From contig CAKKNE010000004.1 in NCBI GenBank assembly GCA_918797485.1, positions 3,782,001 through 3,846,000 of the forward strand: a stretch of 64,000 nucleotides of DNA, in the 5' to 3' direction. Positions within the stretch are counted from its first letter, which is position 1. The number at the start of each line of letters is the position of its first letter. The position numbers were made by a program, and so were the translations under genes. Shown here piece by piece: positions 9,113 to 18,239 of the stretch. The stretch comes from Pelagomonas calceolata. Taxonomy: Eukaryota > Sar > Pelagophyceae > Pelagomonadales > Pelagomonadaceae. The notes under the pieces were generated by a model. The model was given only the letters and a program-made list of their open reading frames with translations. It was not told where the DNA came from and ran no database searches.

Positions 9113-9748
9113 ATGGCCAAGCTCGCTCTCGCCCTCCTCGCCGCCCCGGCCGTCGCCTTCGTGGCCCCCGGCCAGCAGGCCGCCTCCAAGGTCGTCGTCA
9201 AGGGCGACATCGGCGTCGACCCCGGGCCGATCACCCCCTCGGGCTTCATGTTCGAGGACACGGAGGGCCTCGCCCGCCGCCGCGCCGTCGAGATCAAGCA
9301 CGGCCGCATCTCCATGATGGCGTTCCTCGGCATGATGGTCCAGGAGCTCGGCATCACCTTCCCCGGCTCCATGACCCTTGACGGCTCGGTCCAGTTCTCG
9401 GACATCCTCAAGGACGGCATGGGCTTCGCGGCGCTCTCCAACGTGCCCACGTTCGGCCTCGCCCAGATCCTCCTCTTCGGCGGCATCGCCGAGACCGTCG
9501 CCATGCCGGCGTCGCAGTACACGGGCGGCCCGCAGAACCTCCCGGGCGGCTACGACGGCTCGGCGGGCACCATCCCCGGCGGCTACCCGTTCACGGAGCA
9601 GATCACGGACCCCGCCGCGCGCACGCGCGCGCTCACGTGCGAGCTCCAGAACGGCCGCGCGGCCATGCTCGGCACGTTCGGCGCCATGTGCCACTCGTGC
9701 GTCGACTCGTGCGACCACCACTTCTTCTACCCGATCACGCACAACTAA
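9113..9748 (+). CDS. Fucoxanthin chlorophyll a/c-binding light-harvesting protein, 211 aa (copy 2)
   Basis: The protein is identical, residue for residue, to copy 1 at 7925-8560, with the same plastid leader, the same two LHC signature helices and the same Cys-rich tail. Reading the two DNA copies side by side I see a single synonymous change (GCATTGCC in copy 1, GCATCGCC in copy 2, around 8297 and 9485). The spacers differ far more than the coding regions, except for short blocks right before the ATG and about 45 bases after the stop. This is either a very recent tandem duplication or gene conversion limited to the transcribed part. Both copies presumably add to antenna protein dosage. Confidence 0.95.
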   Translation: MAKLALALLAAPAVAFVAPGQQAASKVVVKGDIGVDPGPITPSGFMFEDTEGLARRRAVEIKHGRISMMAFLGMMVQELGITFPGSMTLDGSVQFSDILKDGMGFAALSNVPTFGLAQILLFGGIAETVAMPASQYTGGPQNLPGGYDGSAGTIPGGYPFTEQITDPAARTRALTCELQNGRAAMLGTFGAMCHSCVDSCDHHFFYPITHN

Positions 9749-9865
9749 GCGCGTCGTCGTCGGCCCGAAGACCAAAGGACTCCAGAGCTCGGCGCGGCGG
9801 CGCTTATGGACGCTCGTTCGTATAAACCTACCTGAATCTTATTTCTTGGCCCTTCCGTTTGGTTG

Positions 9866-9887
9866 GCTAGTATGTCAGCACGCTAGC
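9866..9887 (+). promoter_or_regulatory. GCTAG palindrome, promoter-like site
   Basis: GCTAGTATGTC then AGCACGCTAGC, 144 bases upstream of the exonuclease ATG at 10031. It is in the same orientation as that gene. Confidence 0.6.
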
Positions 9888-10030
9888 TGGTCCTTGTTTT
9901 TTGTCTCAAAAGCGCTGGCTGCAATCGCTCGCATTTGTGATTGCTATAACTGAAGGATAAGCTGAAAGACCCCACCACTCCACGCTGTCAAGAGCAAGCT
10001 CCTTGCAGGGGCAGACAAGCCCATATTACT

Positions 10031-11863
10031 ATGGAGAGCACCCAGCCGCAGAGCGATGCCAAGCAGAGCGACGCCAAGAAGCAGAGCGATGCCAAGCAAA
10101 GCGACGCCAAGAAGCAAAAGGGCCGCGTGAAGAAGCTGCGCCGCTGGGCCGCCGCGGGTGACGTCTACACGCGCGCGCGCCTCGCCGAGTGCGCCGCGCA
10201 CGGCGTCGACGCGAAACTGACGGCGGAGACCACGCCGCCGGCGAAGGGCGGCCGCGTCCCGACGGTCAAGGGCGACGTCGGCACCGTCGTCTGGCGCGCG
10301 CTCGCGCCGAGCCTCGACGCGGCCGTCGGCGCCGTCTACGCGGACCCCGCGAGCGAGACCGAGGCGCGCCGGGAGTGGCCGCCCTGGCTGCGCCTCGGCA
10401 ACGCGGCGCGCGCGCGCCGCGTCGTGCTGGCCGTCGCGCCGGGCGTGGCCGACGCATCGGCCGTGCCGTTCCTGCGCGGCGGCGTGGCCGCGCGCGTCTA
10501 CGGCAAGCGCCACGGCGACGCGGACCGCGACGCGCTCGACGCCGTCGCCGCGGCGCCGCCGCCCTGGGAGGCCCCGCCGCCGAAGCGCAAGAAGGGCTCC
10601 GGCGGGCGCCGCGCGCAGAAGCGGCGGCGCAAGGAGGCGGCGCGCGCCGCGGAGGCGTCGTCCGACGACGACGACGACGAGCCGGACGTCGACTTGATGG
10701 AGGCGCCCTGGGCGCTGCTGCGGGACGCGGTCCTGACGCGGGCGCAGCTGGCGGCGAACGACTACCCCCTGCCGCGCGAGGCCGCGCCGCGCCACGTCGC
10801 GCTCGGGGCCGACGACGACGGGGAGGACCTCGGCGTCGTCGACGGCGCCGAGGCGTACCGGCTGCCGAGCCGGCCGCGGGCGGCGGCGATCTTGGAGAGG
10901 TGCGGCGCCGAGACGGTGCGGCGGAGCGGCGCGCCGCCCGGCGCGCGCCGCCGCGTCTTCGGGCTCGACTGCGAGATGGTCCAGACGACGGCCGGGGCGC
11001 GCGTGGCGCGCTGCACGCTCGTGGACGGGGCGGGCGCCGTCGTCTTTGACGAGCTCGCGAAGCCGGCGGAAAAGGTCGTCGACTACTGCACGCAGTGGAG
11101 CGGCCTCGACGAGGCGGCGCTGCGCGGCGTCGCGACGAGCGTCGACCAGGTCCGGGCGGCCCTCCTCGAGACGGTCGACGCCGACGACGTCTTGGTGGGC
11201 CACTCGCTCGACTGCGACCTGCGGGCGCTGGGCCTGGCGCACCACGCGTGCGCCGACACGGCGCTCCTCTACGGCCACCCCCGCGGTGCGCCCTACAAGA
11301 AGAAGCTCAAGCAGCTCGCGAAGGAGTTCCTGGACCGGGAGATCCAGGACGGGGCCCACGACTCGGCCGTCGACGCGCGCGCGGCGCTCGACCTCTTCGC
11401 GCTGCGGGTCGCGCGCGGGCCGGCGTTCGCGGGCGGCGCCGAGGACGCCTTCGCGCGGCTGGCGCGCCACGGCTGCCGCGTCTGCGTCGTGGGCGACGCC
11501 GCCACGCTCCAGCGACGCGCAACGGGCGCCGTGTCCGCCGTCCGCGCGACGGGCGCCGGCGTCGCCGCGGCCGCGGCCCAGAAGCACGCTGAAGGTTGGA
11601 ACCTCGTCGTGGCGCGGCTCGAGGAGGGCGGCGACCTCGACGGCGCGTGCCGCGTGCTAGAGGCCGCCCTCGCGGACGACGCGCTCCTGGTCGTCGTCGC
11701 GCAGCCGCCGCTGGACGAGGCGAACCGCCTGGCGCGCCAGAAGCGCCTCGCCACGGACCCGCGCGCGTCGACGGTCTGGACGGCCGAGCGCGAGAAGGCC
11801 TGCGCCGCCGCGCTGCAGGCCGCGTCGTACGCGGCGGTCGTCGTGAAGGCTCGCGGTGGCTAA
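10031..11863 (+). CDS. REX1/REXO1-type DEDDh RNA exonuclease, 610 aa
   Basis: The exonuclease core spans about residues 305-465: GLDCEM at 311 supplies the first acidic pair, DVLVGHSLDCDLRAL the second Asp, and HDSAVDARAALDLF the catalytic His and last Asp of the DEDDh family. REX1-type enzymes trim 3-prime ends of 5S rRNA, tRNA and other structured RNAs in the nucleus. The N-terminus has a short repeat of QSDAK units (residues 6-27) followed by a basic stretch, and another basic plus acidic block near 190-220 could direct it to the nucleus or nucleolus. The C-terminal region (480-610) has no domain I recognise. The gene has no intron. A palindrome site lies 144 bases upstream. Confidence 0.85.
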   Translation: MESTQPQSDAKQSDAKKQSDAKQSDAKKQKGRVKKLRRWAAAGDVYTRARLAECAAHGVDAKLTAETTPPAKGGRVPTVKGDVGTVVWRALAPSLDAAVGAVYADPASETEARREWPPWLRLGNAARARRVVLAVAPGVADASAVPFLRGGVAARVYGKRHGDADRDALDAVAAAPPPWEAPPPKRKKGSGGRRAQKRRRKEAARAAEASSDDDDDEPDVDLMEAPWALLRDAVLTRAQLAANDYPLPREAAPRHVALGADDDGEDLGVVDGAEAYRLPSRPRAAAILERCGAETVRRSGAPPGARRRVFGLDCEMVQTTAGARVARCTLVDGAGAVVFDELAKPAEKVVDYCTQWSGLDEAALRGVATSVDQVRAALLETVDADDVLVGHSLDCDLRALGLAHHACADTALLYGHPRGAPYKKKLKQLAKEFLDREIQDGAHDSAVDARAALDLFALRVARGPAFAGGAEDAFARLARHGCRVCVVGDAATLQRRATGAVSAVRATGAGVAAAAAQKHAEGWNLVVARLEEGGDLDGACRVLEAALADDALLVVVAQPPLDEANRLARQKRLATDPRASTVWTAEREKACAAALQAASYAAVVVKARGG

Positions 11864-12319
11864 CAGTGGTGTGTTCGTTGTTTATTTTTAGAAAGGTTAG
11901 TCAGACATGCCGGAACAGACCGCGGCGCCGAAATGGGGCTTTCCGTAGGCGCTCGATGCGCGTCGTTTGCGCTCGTCACGCGGCTCGTGAGAGCTTTAAG
12001 TCGGCGCGAAGGCCTTCCGTTTAGTTCAAGGGGGTCAAGAGCTCGACCTTGGGCTAACGTTTGGCGGTTCAACCGGTTCAACAAACGGGTGGCTCAGAGT
12101 GGTAACCTGGCCTAACCTGGCCACCTTGCCCCTAAAGCCACTCATTTTCGCTCTGCTCGCGTTCCGTAAAAGTTTCATTCTGGTCGTCGACACTCGAAAG
12201 AGCGCTTCTTCGCTATCTATCCGCCGCGCGCGCGCGGCGCCCGTGGCGCCCCGCCACCAAAAGAGCTGTGGCCCATTGAGTGCCTCTTTCCGCCGCGCAG
12301 GGACACAAACCAAACAAGC
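11864..12319. other. Spacer between REX gene and small membrane-protein gene
   Basis: About 450 bases, less GC-rich than the genes. It has a short direct repeat (ggtaacctggcctaacctgg at 12100-12120) and no palindrome site. No RNA gene could be supported. Confidence 0.4.
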
Positions 12320-13071
12320 ATGGCCGGCAAAACCTTCGCCGACGACGAGCAACCGCTCCTCAATGAGCAGAAGCCCAAGTCCTCGCTGACGCGCGTCGCC
12401 GTCCTCGCCGTCGCGTGCTCGTTCGTCCTCGGTTCCGTGGCCGGTACCGTAGTCCACCGCGGCGGCCACCCGTGTGGAATACGCGCCGCACGCCGTCGAC
12501 GCGACGTTGGCCCCGGGAATCGAACACGTGGTCCAGGAGGCACCACGCTAACGAAGAAGAGAAGTTAAGCGGCCCGTAGCGCGTTATAAGTTGTTTTCCC
12601 CACACAGGCGGCCGCGTCGGAGCCATGACGCGCCTCGACGACGTCGCTTCCAAGGACATCACCGCCGACCAGATTACGGGCGAGGACGCGCCCGCCCCGG
12701 CCCCGGCGCCCGGGTCCGTACCCAAGCAGATGCCCACTAGCTGCTATGAAGGGGGTCATCTGGCGGGCTATGGAACGGATCTCGCCATGGAGGGAAAGTC
12801 TTCCGACTGCTCCTTTATGAAGTTTGCTCCTGCTACGGACTGGGCTACCTTTGGGGATGGATCTTATGACGATAGTTGGATCTTATGCCTCTTCCCCGAA
12901 GGTGTCCACGCAGCGCCGGGGTGCCAACAAGCGCATTGCTCCTCGCCGGAGGTTTGCGCGAGAGAGGGCGGCGAGAACCTGGGGCAACCCAAGCACCACG
13001 ACGGCGCGCTCGCCTGGTCGACGGGATTCGCGGCGGTGACGGTCGCGGCCTCGACGGTCGCCTTCCTCTAG
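12320..13071 (+). CDS. Small secreted or membrane protein with hydrophobic ends, 201 aa
   Basis: Exons 12320-12461 and 12608-13071 join in phase 1. Residues about 24-45 (TRVAVLAVACSFVLGSVAGT) form a signal anchor after a polar acidic start with an EQPLL motif, a dileucine-like sorting signal. The middle is extracellular-looking, with six cysteines (TSCYEGG, SSDCSF, WILCLF, GCQQAHC, EVCARE). The last 17 residues (STGFAAVTVAASTVAFL) are hydrophobic and end the protein, as in GPI-anchor signals or tail anchors. I do not recognise the family. If the donor is instead the GT at 12474, four extra residues (GHPC) are added and the frame stays open. Confidence 0.6.
12462..12607 (+). mobile_element. 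Introner-element intron (146 bp), GC-AG, in small membrane-protein gene
   Basis: The left target copy GCGGCCAC and the right copy GCGGCCGC agree at 7 of 8 bases. The element ends in TTTTCCCCACACAG. By the seamless model the donor is GC at 12462; an alternative GT donor lies at 12474, four codons downstream. The hairpin core is weak here (GCCGTCGACGCGACG near 12490). Confidence 0.65.
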
Positions 13072-13339
13072 TCCGTCGCTACGTGCAGTGGTACGTCTCC
13101 CCTCCCTCCCCCCGCGCTGCGCCGTCGTACTTCTCTGTACTTCGGACGCGCACAACGTATAAAACCCTTTAGTGACTCTAGCTGTCCGCCTAGTAACGCT
13201 CGCGAGCAGTATGTTAATTTGAACGTCTGGACTCTACTACTACTAGTACTACACGTGAGAAGTCCCATAATTCGGTCGTCGCTGCGGTAGTAAACTGCCT
13301 AAAACAAACGTCGAAGAAACCTACTTAAGAGTCGGGAGG

Positions 13340-15400
13340 TCAAGCCTCGCCCTCCTCGCGGTCGGCGGCCGTCGCCTTCGTCTCGGCAGCCGTGGCCGCG
13401 CGCTCCTCGGCGTCCCACGCGGCGGGCACTGCCGCCGGCAGGCTGAGCCCGTCCTCGTCGAGGTGGAGGTGCTTCGCGAGGCGCCGCGCGAAGGCCGCGC
13501 CGCGCGTCGCCGCGTCGGTCGCGCTCGCGTCGCCGAGCCAGGCCGGCGCGTCCTCCGGGAGCTCCTCGGCGCTCCACGTCGTCACCTTCGTCGACGCGGC
13601 CGTCTGGGGCTCGAGGAGCCACGCGTCCAAGACGACGGGGCAGCGCTGGTGCGTCGTCGTCTCCGGGACGAGGGCCGACGTCACCGAGAAGCGCAGCCGC
13701 AGCCACGCGCCCGCCGCGCACCCGAGCGCCGGCGGCGCCGCGCGCCACGCGATTAGGACGGAGCGGTCGTGCGGCGCCTGGAAGGGCGCCAGGACCCCGC
13801 CCTTCTCGTGCACCAGGGCCGTCCGCTGGTCGTAGCGGTAGACGACGCGCCGCTGCACGGTGTCGCGCGACGCGTGCAGCGACACGTGCGGCGGCTCGTC
13901 CAACACTGTTACTAAAGCACCAATCGGCCGCGCGACGACGCACGACGAGAAGACCAAAGGTGCGTCGGCGTCGGCGAAGGCCCGCCGGCCGCCCTTGCTC
14001 GTATACGTCGCAGGAGAAGCCCAGGCCGGGTCATCACATAAAGTCTCCTCAACCACCAAATCCCAGGCGTGCAGCGCTTGTAAATTAGGCGCGTGCTTGA
14101 CGGCCTCCTTCGCCTTCTTCTTCACGAACCTTTTAACCTGCTCCGCGTCGGACGGGAGTTGCGGCGACTTGCGGAGCGCGTCCTCGGCCTTCTTGCGTAA
14201 TCTCTCCTCCTCGGCCTGGGCCGCGGCGGCGGCCTTCGCCCTTTCGTCGGTCTCCGCGAGCTGCTTCCAGGGGTCCGCGAACGTGTCCGTGTCGAGCATG
14301 GACTTTTCCAGATCACTAATCTTCTGGCCGTCGTAGGTCACGCCCGAGGCCGCCTCGCCCGGGAGGTACTTCCTCAAAACGCCCATCATGTAGCCGCCCT
14401 TGTTTCGGATCGACGAGTGAAGGTCCTCCATGGCCTCGCGGAACTCGTGCAACGCGGCCATGGCGTGCTTCGGGTTCAGTCTCAGTATAGTCTTGATGTG
14501 GCGCGTGTCGATGTGGCCGAGGCAGCCGGGGATCGCGAGGATCGCCTGGCGGTAGCTCTCGGGCAGCGGCTGGAGCAGGGGTAGGACTTCGTCGATCTCC
14601 GCCTGGGAGGCCTTGGGCGGCGGCTTGCGCTCGCGCTCGTTCGGCAGGCCGAAGCCCAGGGCCTTTTGCTTCGCGTTGAACTCGGCGATGGTCGTCACGC
14701 CGGCCTGCTTGAAGAGCTCGGCCATGCGGTCCGTGTCGCCGCCGGAAGGCAGGACGCGCGCGCCCTCGGGCACCTTGGCGCCCTCGCGTATCAACTGCTC
14801 GGGCACGGCGTTGTCGTCGCCGATCGCTAATCCAGAAGAAGGGTCGATGCCCGCGTGCGAGTAGCGGCAGTTGTCGCCCCGGAGGCACTTGCCTGTGCGC
14901 AAATCAATCGGTGAGTCGGGTGCAACGCGTCGATGGCGTGGCGGAGACGCGACAATTTCATTTATGCACTGGAACTTGCCGTTCATGAAGTCGCGGCACA
15001 CGTCGTTGAACCGCGGTTGCTGTCTTCGCGGCGGCGGCGGGCCGCCGTAGCCTCCGCCGCCGTAGTTGCCCGGGCCGCCCCCGCCGCCGTAATGGCCTCC
15101 ACCTCCGCCGCCCCAGCGGCCTTCATCGCGGCCTCCGGGCGGCGGCGGCCGGTAGCTCGGCTCGGGCGTCCGGCCGCGCCGCCCGCGACTCCGTGACCGC
15201 GACCGGCGGCGCCGCCCGCGGCTGCGGCTGCGCTCCCTTCGCCTATCGGAGCCCCGCCGGTCCCGGCTCCGCGACCGCCGGTCGCGCCGGCTCCGCTCCC
15301 GGTCGCGGTCGCGTCGGTCGCCGCCCCCGCGCTCTTCGCCTTCGGAGCGTCGGCGCTTGCGCTCCGTTCCTTCTTCCTTCGGCGGTTCCTGCTCGCCCAT
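13340..15400 (-). CDS. RS-rich CCCH zinc-finger protein with hnRNP-Q-like domain, 657 aa
   Basis: Exons 15400-14980 and 14892-13340 join in phase 1. Residues 1-75 are an Arg/Ser/Asp repeat region typical of splicing factors, followed by a Gly-rich linker. The splice junction rebuilds a CCCH finger, VCRDFMNGKCLRGDNCRYSH (C-x7-C-x5-C-x3-H), which is broken if the intron is retained. A helical module (LNPKHAMAALHEFREAMEDL..IRNKGGYMMGVLRKY, about 280-325) resembles the acidic N-terminal domain of hnRNP Q/R. The C-terminal 250 residues look globular and are unrecognised. RNA processing in the nucleus is the likely role. The gene diverges from the unknown gene at 15788 across a palindrome site. Confidence 0.75.
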   Translation of the reverse strand: MGEQEPPKEEGTERKRRRSEGEERGGGDRRDRDRERSRRDRRSRSRDRRGSDRRRERSRSRGRRRRSRSRSRGRRGRTPEPSYRPPPPGGRDEGRWGGGGGGHYGGGGGPGNYGGGGYGGPPPPRRQQPRFNDVCRDFMNGKFQCINEIVASPPRHRRVAPDSPIDLRTGKCLRGDNCRYSHAGIDPSSGLAIGDDNAVPEQLIREGAKVPEGARVLPSGGDTDRMAELFKQAGVTTIAEFNAKQKALGFGLPNERERKPPPKASQAEIDEVLPLLQPLPESYRQAILAIPGCLGHIDTRHIKTILRLNPKHAMAALHEFREAMEDLHSSIRNKGGYMMGVLRKYLPGEAASGVTYDGQKISDLEKSMLDTDTFADPWKQLAETDERAKAAAAAQAEEERLRKKAEDALRKSPQLPSDAEQVKRFVKKKAKEAVKHAPNLQALHAWDLVVEETLCDDPAWASPATYTSKGGRRAFADADAPLVFSSCVVARPIGALVTVLDEPPHVSLHASRDTVQRRVVYRYDQRTALVHEKGGVLAPFQAPHDRSVLIAWRAAPPALGCAAGAWLRLRFSVTSALVPETTTHQRCPVVLDAWLLEPQTAASTKVTTWSAEELPEDAPAWLGDASATDAATRGAAFARRLAKHLHLDEDGLSLPAAVPAAWDAEERAATAAETKATAADREEGEA
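14893..14979 (-). mobile_element. Introner-element intron (87 bp), GC-AG, inside a CCCH finger
   Basis: Minus-strand donor GCAAGTTC and post-acceptor GCAAGTGC agree at 7 of 8 bases. The donor GCAAGT is an excellent match to the consensus for GC-type donors. The element ends TTGATTTGCGCACAG and has half of the hairpin (CCACGCCATCGACGCG). Removal restores the finger spacing. Confidence 0.85.
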
Positions 15401-15787
15401 GGTATCGTTACCTTTTTATCGTCGCAGGTCCCGCAGTGCGGACGACACGGGTGCCGCGCGGCGGCGTAGAGGCGCGCTGAGCGAGTGTGGCTGCTGAGCA
15501 CGGTGTGGTGCCCCCAACGGCTGCTCGCTGTCGTTACGTCGCCCTTCGCTGCACTTGGCAACGCGCTGAGCGGAATAAGACGAACGGACGCGTCCAGGAT
15601 CAGGTCCCGCGGCTCGCGCGAGCTCCAGCTGCCGAGTTAGCTAGCGGCATGTAAGACACTAGCAAACGCTGGACAAGCTCTGCCGGCCAGAGCTCGGCGA
15701 ATAGGCCTTGGCCAGCCCACAGAACTCATTTTGGACTCAATCTCGCACTCCTGCGCCGAGGCAGACACTCAGCTCTCTTGAGAAGAG
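15401..15787. other. Divergent spacer with one palindrome site
   Basis: About 390 bases between the CCCH gene and the unknown gene at 15788, likely a shared bidirectional promoter. Apart from the palindrome at 15640-15663 I see nothing. Confidence 0.5.
15640..15663 (-). promoter_or_regulatory. GCTAG palindrome, consensus copy
   Basis: GCTAGCGGCA then TGTAAGACACTAGC. It is 125 bases from the plus-strand ATG at 15788 and 240 from the minus-strand ATG at 15400. Confidence 0.7.
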
Positions 15788-17068
15788 ATGTCCAGCTCCT
15801 ACGATCCCTCCGTAGACCGCGGCGCATTACGCCGCAGAGCCGCAGAGATAGGTAGAAGACGTTTGGGCACACAGCCCCTCTCACCAGACCTGGCAACGCG
15901 ACGGACGGGCCTGAAACGGTCGGACGACCAAGCCGTCGCCGCGCGGCGGCGCCTCGCGCGCTGCTACGCGGCCCTGCAGGCATCGCCGCGGCGACCAGAC
16001 TGGGACGCACTGACACGCCTGGCCCGCGGGGCCGAGGCCGCCGCCGCCGCCGCGCGACCAAGCATCGACGGCGAGTCGCCCGCGGCGCTGCGGCGCGAGG
16101 CACGTTTCGTCGCGGCGCACGTGGACCTCGCCGAGGCCCTGTACCGCTGCGACCTCGGCGCGACGGCCTCGGCGCTCGTCTCGGCGACGAAGGCTAGAGC
16201 CGCGCTCTGCGGCGAAGGCGCCGAATCGCCCTCGCTCAAGGCCGCGCAGCAGTTCTGCTCGGCGGCCTACGCCGCGCACCTGTCCAAGATCCCCATTCTG
16301 TTCGACGTGGACTGCGCGGCGGCGGCGACGGCGTCGGGCTCGGCGGACGGCGCCGCGCCCGCGCTCGCGTCGACGCTCGGTCGGCTCGCGGCCGCCACCA
16401 AGGTCTCCCCGGTGGAGGCCGACGACAAATCGCGACCGCTCGTCGCGCGGCCGCCGGCGTCGCCGCGCGCCGTCGAGCGCGTCGCCTCGGACTTCGTGGC
16501 CTGGCTCGACTCGCGGTCCGAGCGCGGCGGCGTCCTCGTCGTGCTGCTGGACGGAGGGCCGCCGGCGCTGCTCTACGCGCGGGCGTCGGCAGCGCTCCGC
16601 AAGAGCGCGGCCGCTCCCAGGAGGCGGCCGGACGCCTTCGAGGAGACCGCGCCGCCGAATTCCGGGGGCTGGTCGCTCGACGCCGTGCACGCGCGATTTG
16701 CGGCCCGCGCGGCGGCGGTCGCGGAGCGCTGCCGCGACGCGCCGTCGGACGCGGCGACGCGCTGGCGCTGCTCGCCGGGCGGCGCCGACGCCGACGAGAC
16801 GACGTTCTTCGCCGCGCGGAGCTGCGCGGCCCTCGCCGTGGCCTGCTTCGTCGTCGACGTCGCAGAGCCGCAGCGCCGCCGCCGCCAGGCGTCGCGCGAC
16901 GCCGCCTGCGGGAAGTTCGTCGTGGCATTCGCCAGGCCGTTCCGCGACGCGACGGCCGGCGCCTTCGTGCCGCGCGCGCTCGCATCGGTCGCGGCGGCGC
17001 CGGTCGAGAAGGCGGACGCCTCCGCCGCGGCGCGCGCGCCCGAGCGGCGGTGCTTCTGTTGGGGTTAA
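15788..17068 (+). CDS. Unknown helical protein, 426 aa
   Basis: A single-exon gene starting MSSSYDPSVDRGALRRRAAE. The protein is Ala/Arg rich with long predicted helices (ALRREARFVAAHVDLAEALY, ATASALVSATKARAALCGEG) and a more globular segment around VVLLDGGPPALLYARASAAL. It ends in a cysteine pair, CFCWG, which could be lipid-modified or bind metal, though no family motif supports either. There is no signal peptide or transmembrane segment. I do not recognise it; coding status rests on length, codon bias, a clean ATG 125 bases after a promoter palindrome and a compact convergent neighbour whose stop lies 7 bases away. Confidence 0.65.
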   Translation: MSSSYDPSVDRGALRRRAAEIGRRRLGTQPLSPDLATRRTGLKRSDDQAVAARRRLARCYAALQASPRRPDWDALTRLARGAEAAAAAARPSIDGESPAALRREARFVAAHVDLAEALYRCDLGATASALVSATKARAALCGEGAESPSLKAAQQFCSAAYAAHLSKIPILFDVDCAAAATASGSADGAAPALASTLGRLAAATKVSPVEADDKSRPLVARPPASPRAVERVASDFVAWLDSRSERGGVLVVLLDGGPPALLYARASAALRKSAAAPRRRPDAFEETAPPNSGGWSLDAVHARFAARAAAVAERCRDAPSDAATRWRCSPGGADADETTFFAARSCAALAVACFVVDVAEPQRRRRQASRDAACGKFVVAFARPFRDATAGAFVPRALASVAAAPVEKADASAAARAPERRCFCWG

Positions 17069-17074
17069 ACTTAC

Positions 17075-17878
17075 TTATGACAGTTTTCGTGGCAAAGAAC
17101 CTCTCAGCGTGCCGCGCCACGTCGCCATGAGCTCGTCGTCGGCGCCGGCAGGCGTTGGTGTTTCTATGAAGACGTTGCCCGTCTTCCAGATCGTCTCGCC
17201 CTTTTTGACCGCGCCGCCCGCCTTGATCCCCTCGATCCAGTCCGCGTTCTGGCGCACGGGCGCCAAATCCGCCTCGTTCGACCGCCGCGAGATGACGCGC
17301 GCCTCGGCCATGCCCATCGGCGGCAACTTCCAGCATTTCTCGTGCACTTGAGCGAGCTTGGCGCCGCCATCAGGATTCTGCGAGGCGTTTTGGCGGTCGA
17401 TCAGGGTCTGGTTGTGCTTGCCCCGGAGCTGGAGCTTCAGGATCCTCCCGCCAGGCCCACGCTCGGCGACGCGGTCCAGGTACGTGCCGTGCGCCGTGCC
17501 GCCGGGCTTGCCGACCTGCACGCGGGCCCCGTTGCCGCAGATAACCTCACAGTCGTGGCGCCCCCGCAGGACAAGGGTGTACGACGTCCCCACCCTCATC
17601 TCGAAGGGCGTCCGCGGCCCGTCGCGCTTGCGCCAGACCCACTCCTCCACGATGTCAGTGTCGGTGTCGCAGATGCAGCCGCCGACCTCCGTCGTCGTCA
17701 CCGCGGGGTGCCCCGACGGGTGGTTGGCAAAACCATTACCCTGTGAGTCGAAGGACATGAGAACTTTGCCGCTGCCGCCCTCGTCGAAGAATGTCTTGCC
17801 GTATTTTGACACAAGCACTGTGCTGGGCAGCGGCGTGGAGGCGCCCGCTGATGCGGCGGCGCTGCCCGGTGCGCTCAT
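17075..17878 (-). CDS. Unknown globular protein, 267 aa
   Basis: It starts MSAPGSAAASAGASTPLPST and has a low-complexity N-terminus. A beta-rich body follows (TVLVSKYGKTFFDEGGSGKV, SYTLVLRGRHDCEVICGNGA, GGRILKLQLRGKHNQTLIDR), with a charged C-terminal region. The central stretch VGGCICDTDTDIVEEWVWRK places an acidic cluster next to two cysteines. No signal peptide or membrane segment is visible and I recognise no domain. It overlaps nothing but ends 7 bases from the stop of the convergent gene at 15788-17068. It shares the palindrome at 18086-18109 with the MAT1 gene. Confidence 0.65.
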   Translation of the reverse strand: MSAPGSAAASAGASTPLPSTVLVSKYGKTFFDEGGSGKVLMSFDSQGNGFANHPSGHPAVTTTEVGGCICDTDTDIVEEWVWRKRDGPRTPFEMRVGTSYTLVLRGRHDCEVICGNGARVQVGKPGGTAHGTYLDRVAERGPGGRILKLQLRGKHNQTLIDRQNASQNPDGGAKLAQVHEKCWKLPPMGMAEARVISRRSNEADLAPVRQNADWIEGIKAGGAVKKGETIWKTGNVFIETPTPAGADDELMATWRGTLRGSLPRKLS

Positions 17879-18085
17879 CCTGAATCGTGGTGGTGCGCTG
17901 CTGCTTTTGCTGTATTGCTTGCTTGCCTAGTTAACGCTGTGGGGCAAGGTGCGATGAGACAGACATCCAAGCGCTGTGCATGCAAGCTCTCACACAGGAG
18001 AGAGCAAGCGGAAGCGGAGGAGAGACGGGTCCTTCCGACGCTTTCCCGCCAAAAACATCGTCGCCAACACTGGTGTACGAATCTT

Positions 18086-18109
18086 GCTAGTGTCTTACAG
18101 GCCGCTAGC
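18086..18109 (+). promoter_or_regulatory. GCTAG palindrome, consensus copy
   Basis: GCTAGTGTCTTACA then GGCCGCTAGC, the reverse complement of the 15640 copy. It lies between divergent starts, 131 bases before the MAT1 ATG and about 210 from the minus-strand ATG at 17878. The 360-base spacer holds nothing else I can support. Confidence 0.7.
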
Positions 18110-18239
18110 AAGAGAATATAGTCGAGTTTGCGGCGCCTCGCGCGGCGCACAAAGTGCGCCTACATGCTGTGGTAGAGGTGGTGGTAGCTCGCACAAACAA
18201 GCATCCATCGACGCACGCAATAGCGCAGCACTTGCAAGG

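Noticed and set aside
12500-12560. tRNA on the minus strand (TGTTCGATTCC)
   Set aside because: The bases flanking the loop do not pair into a T-stem and no acceptor or D-arm fits; it lies in an introner intron.
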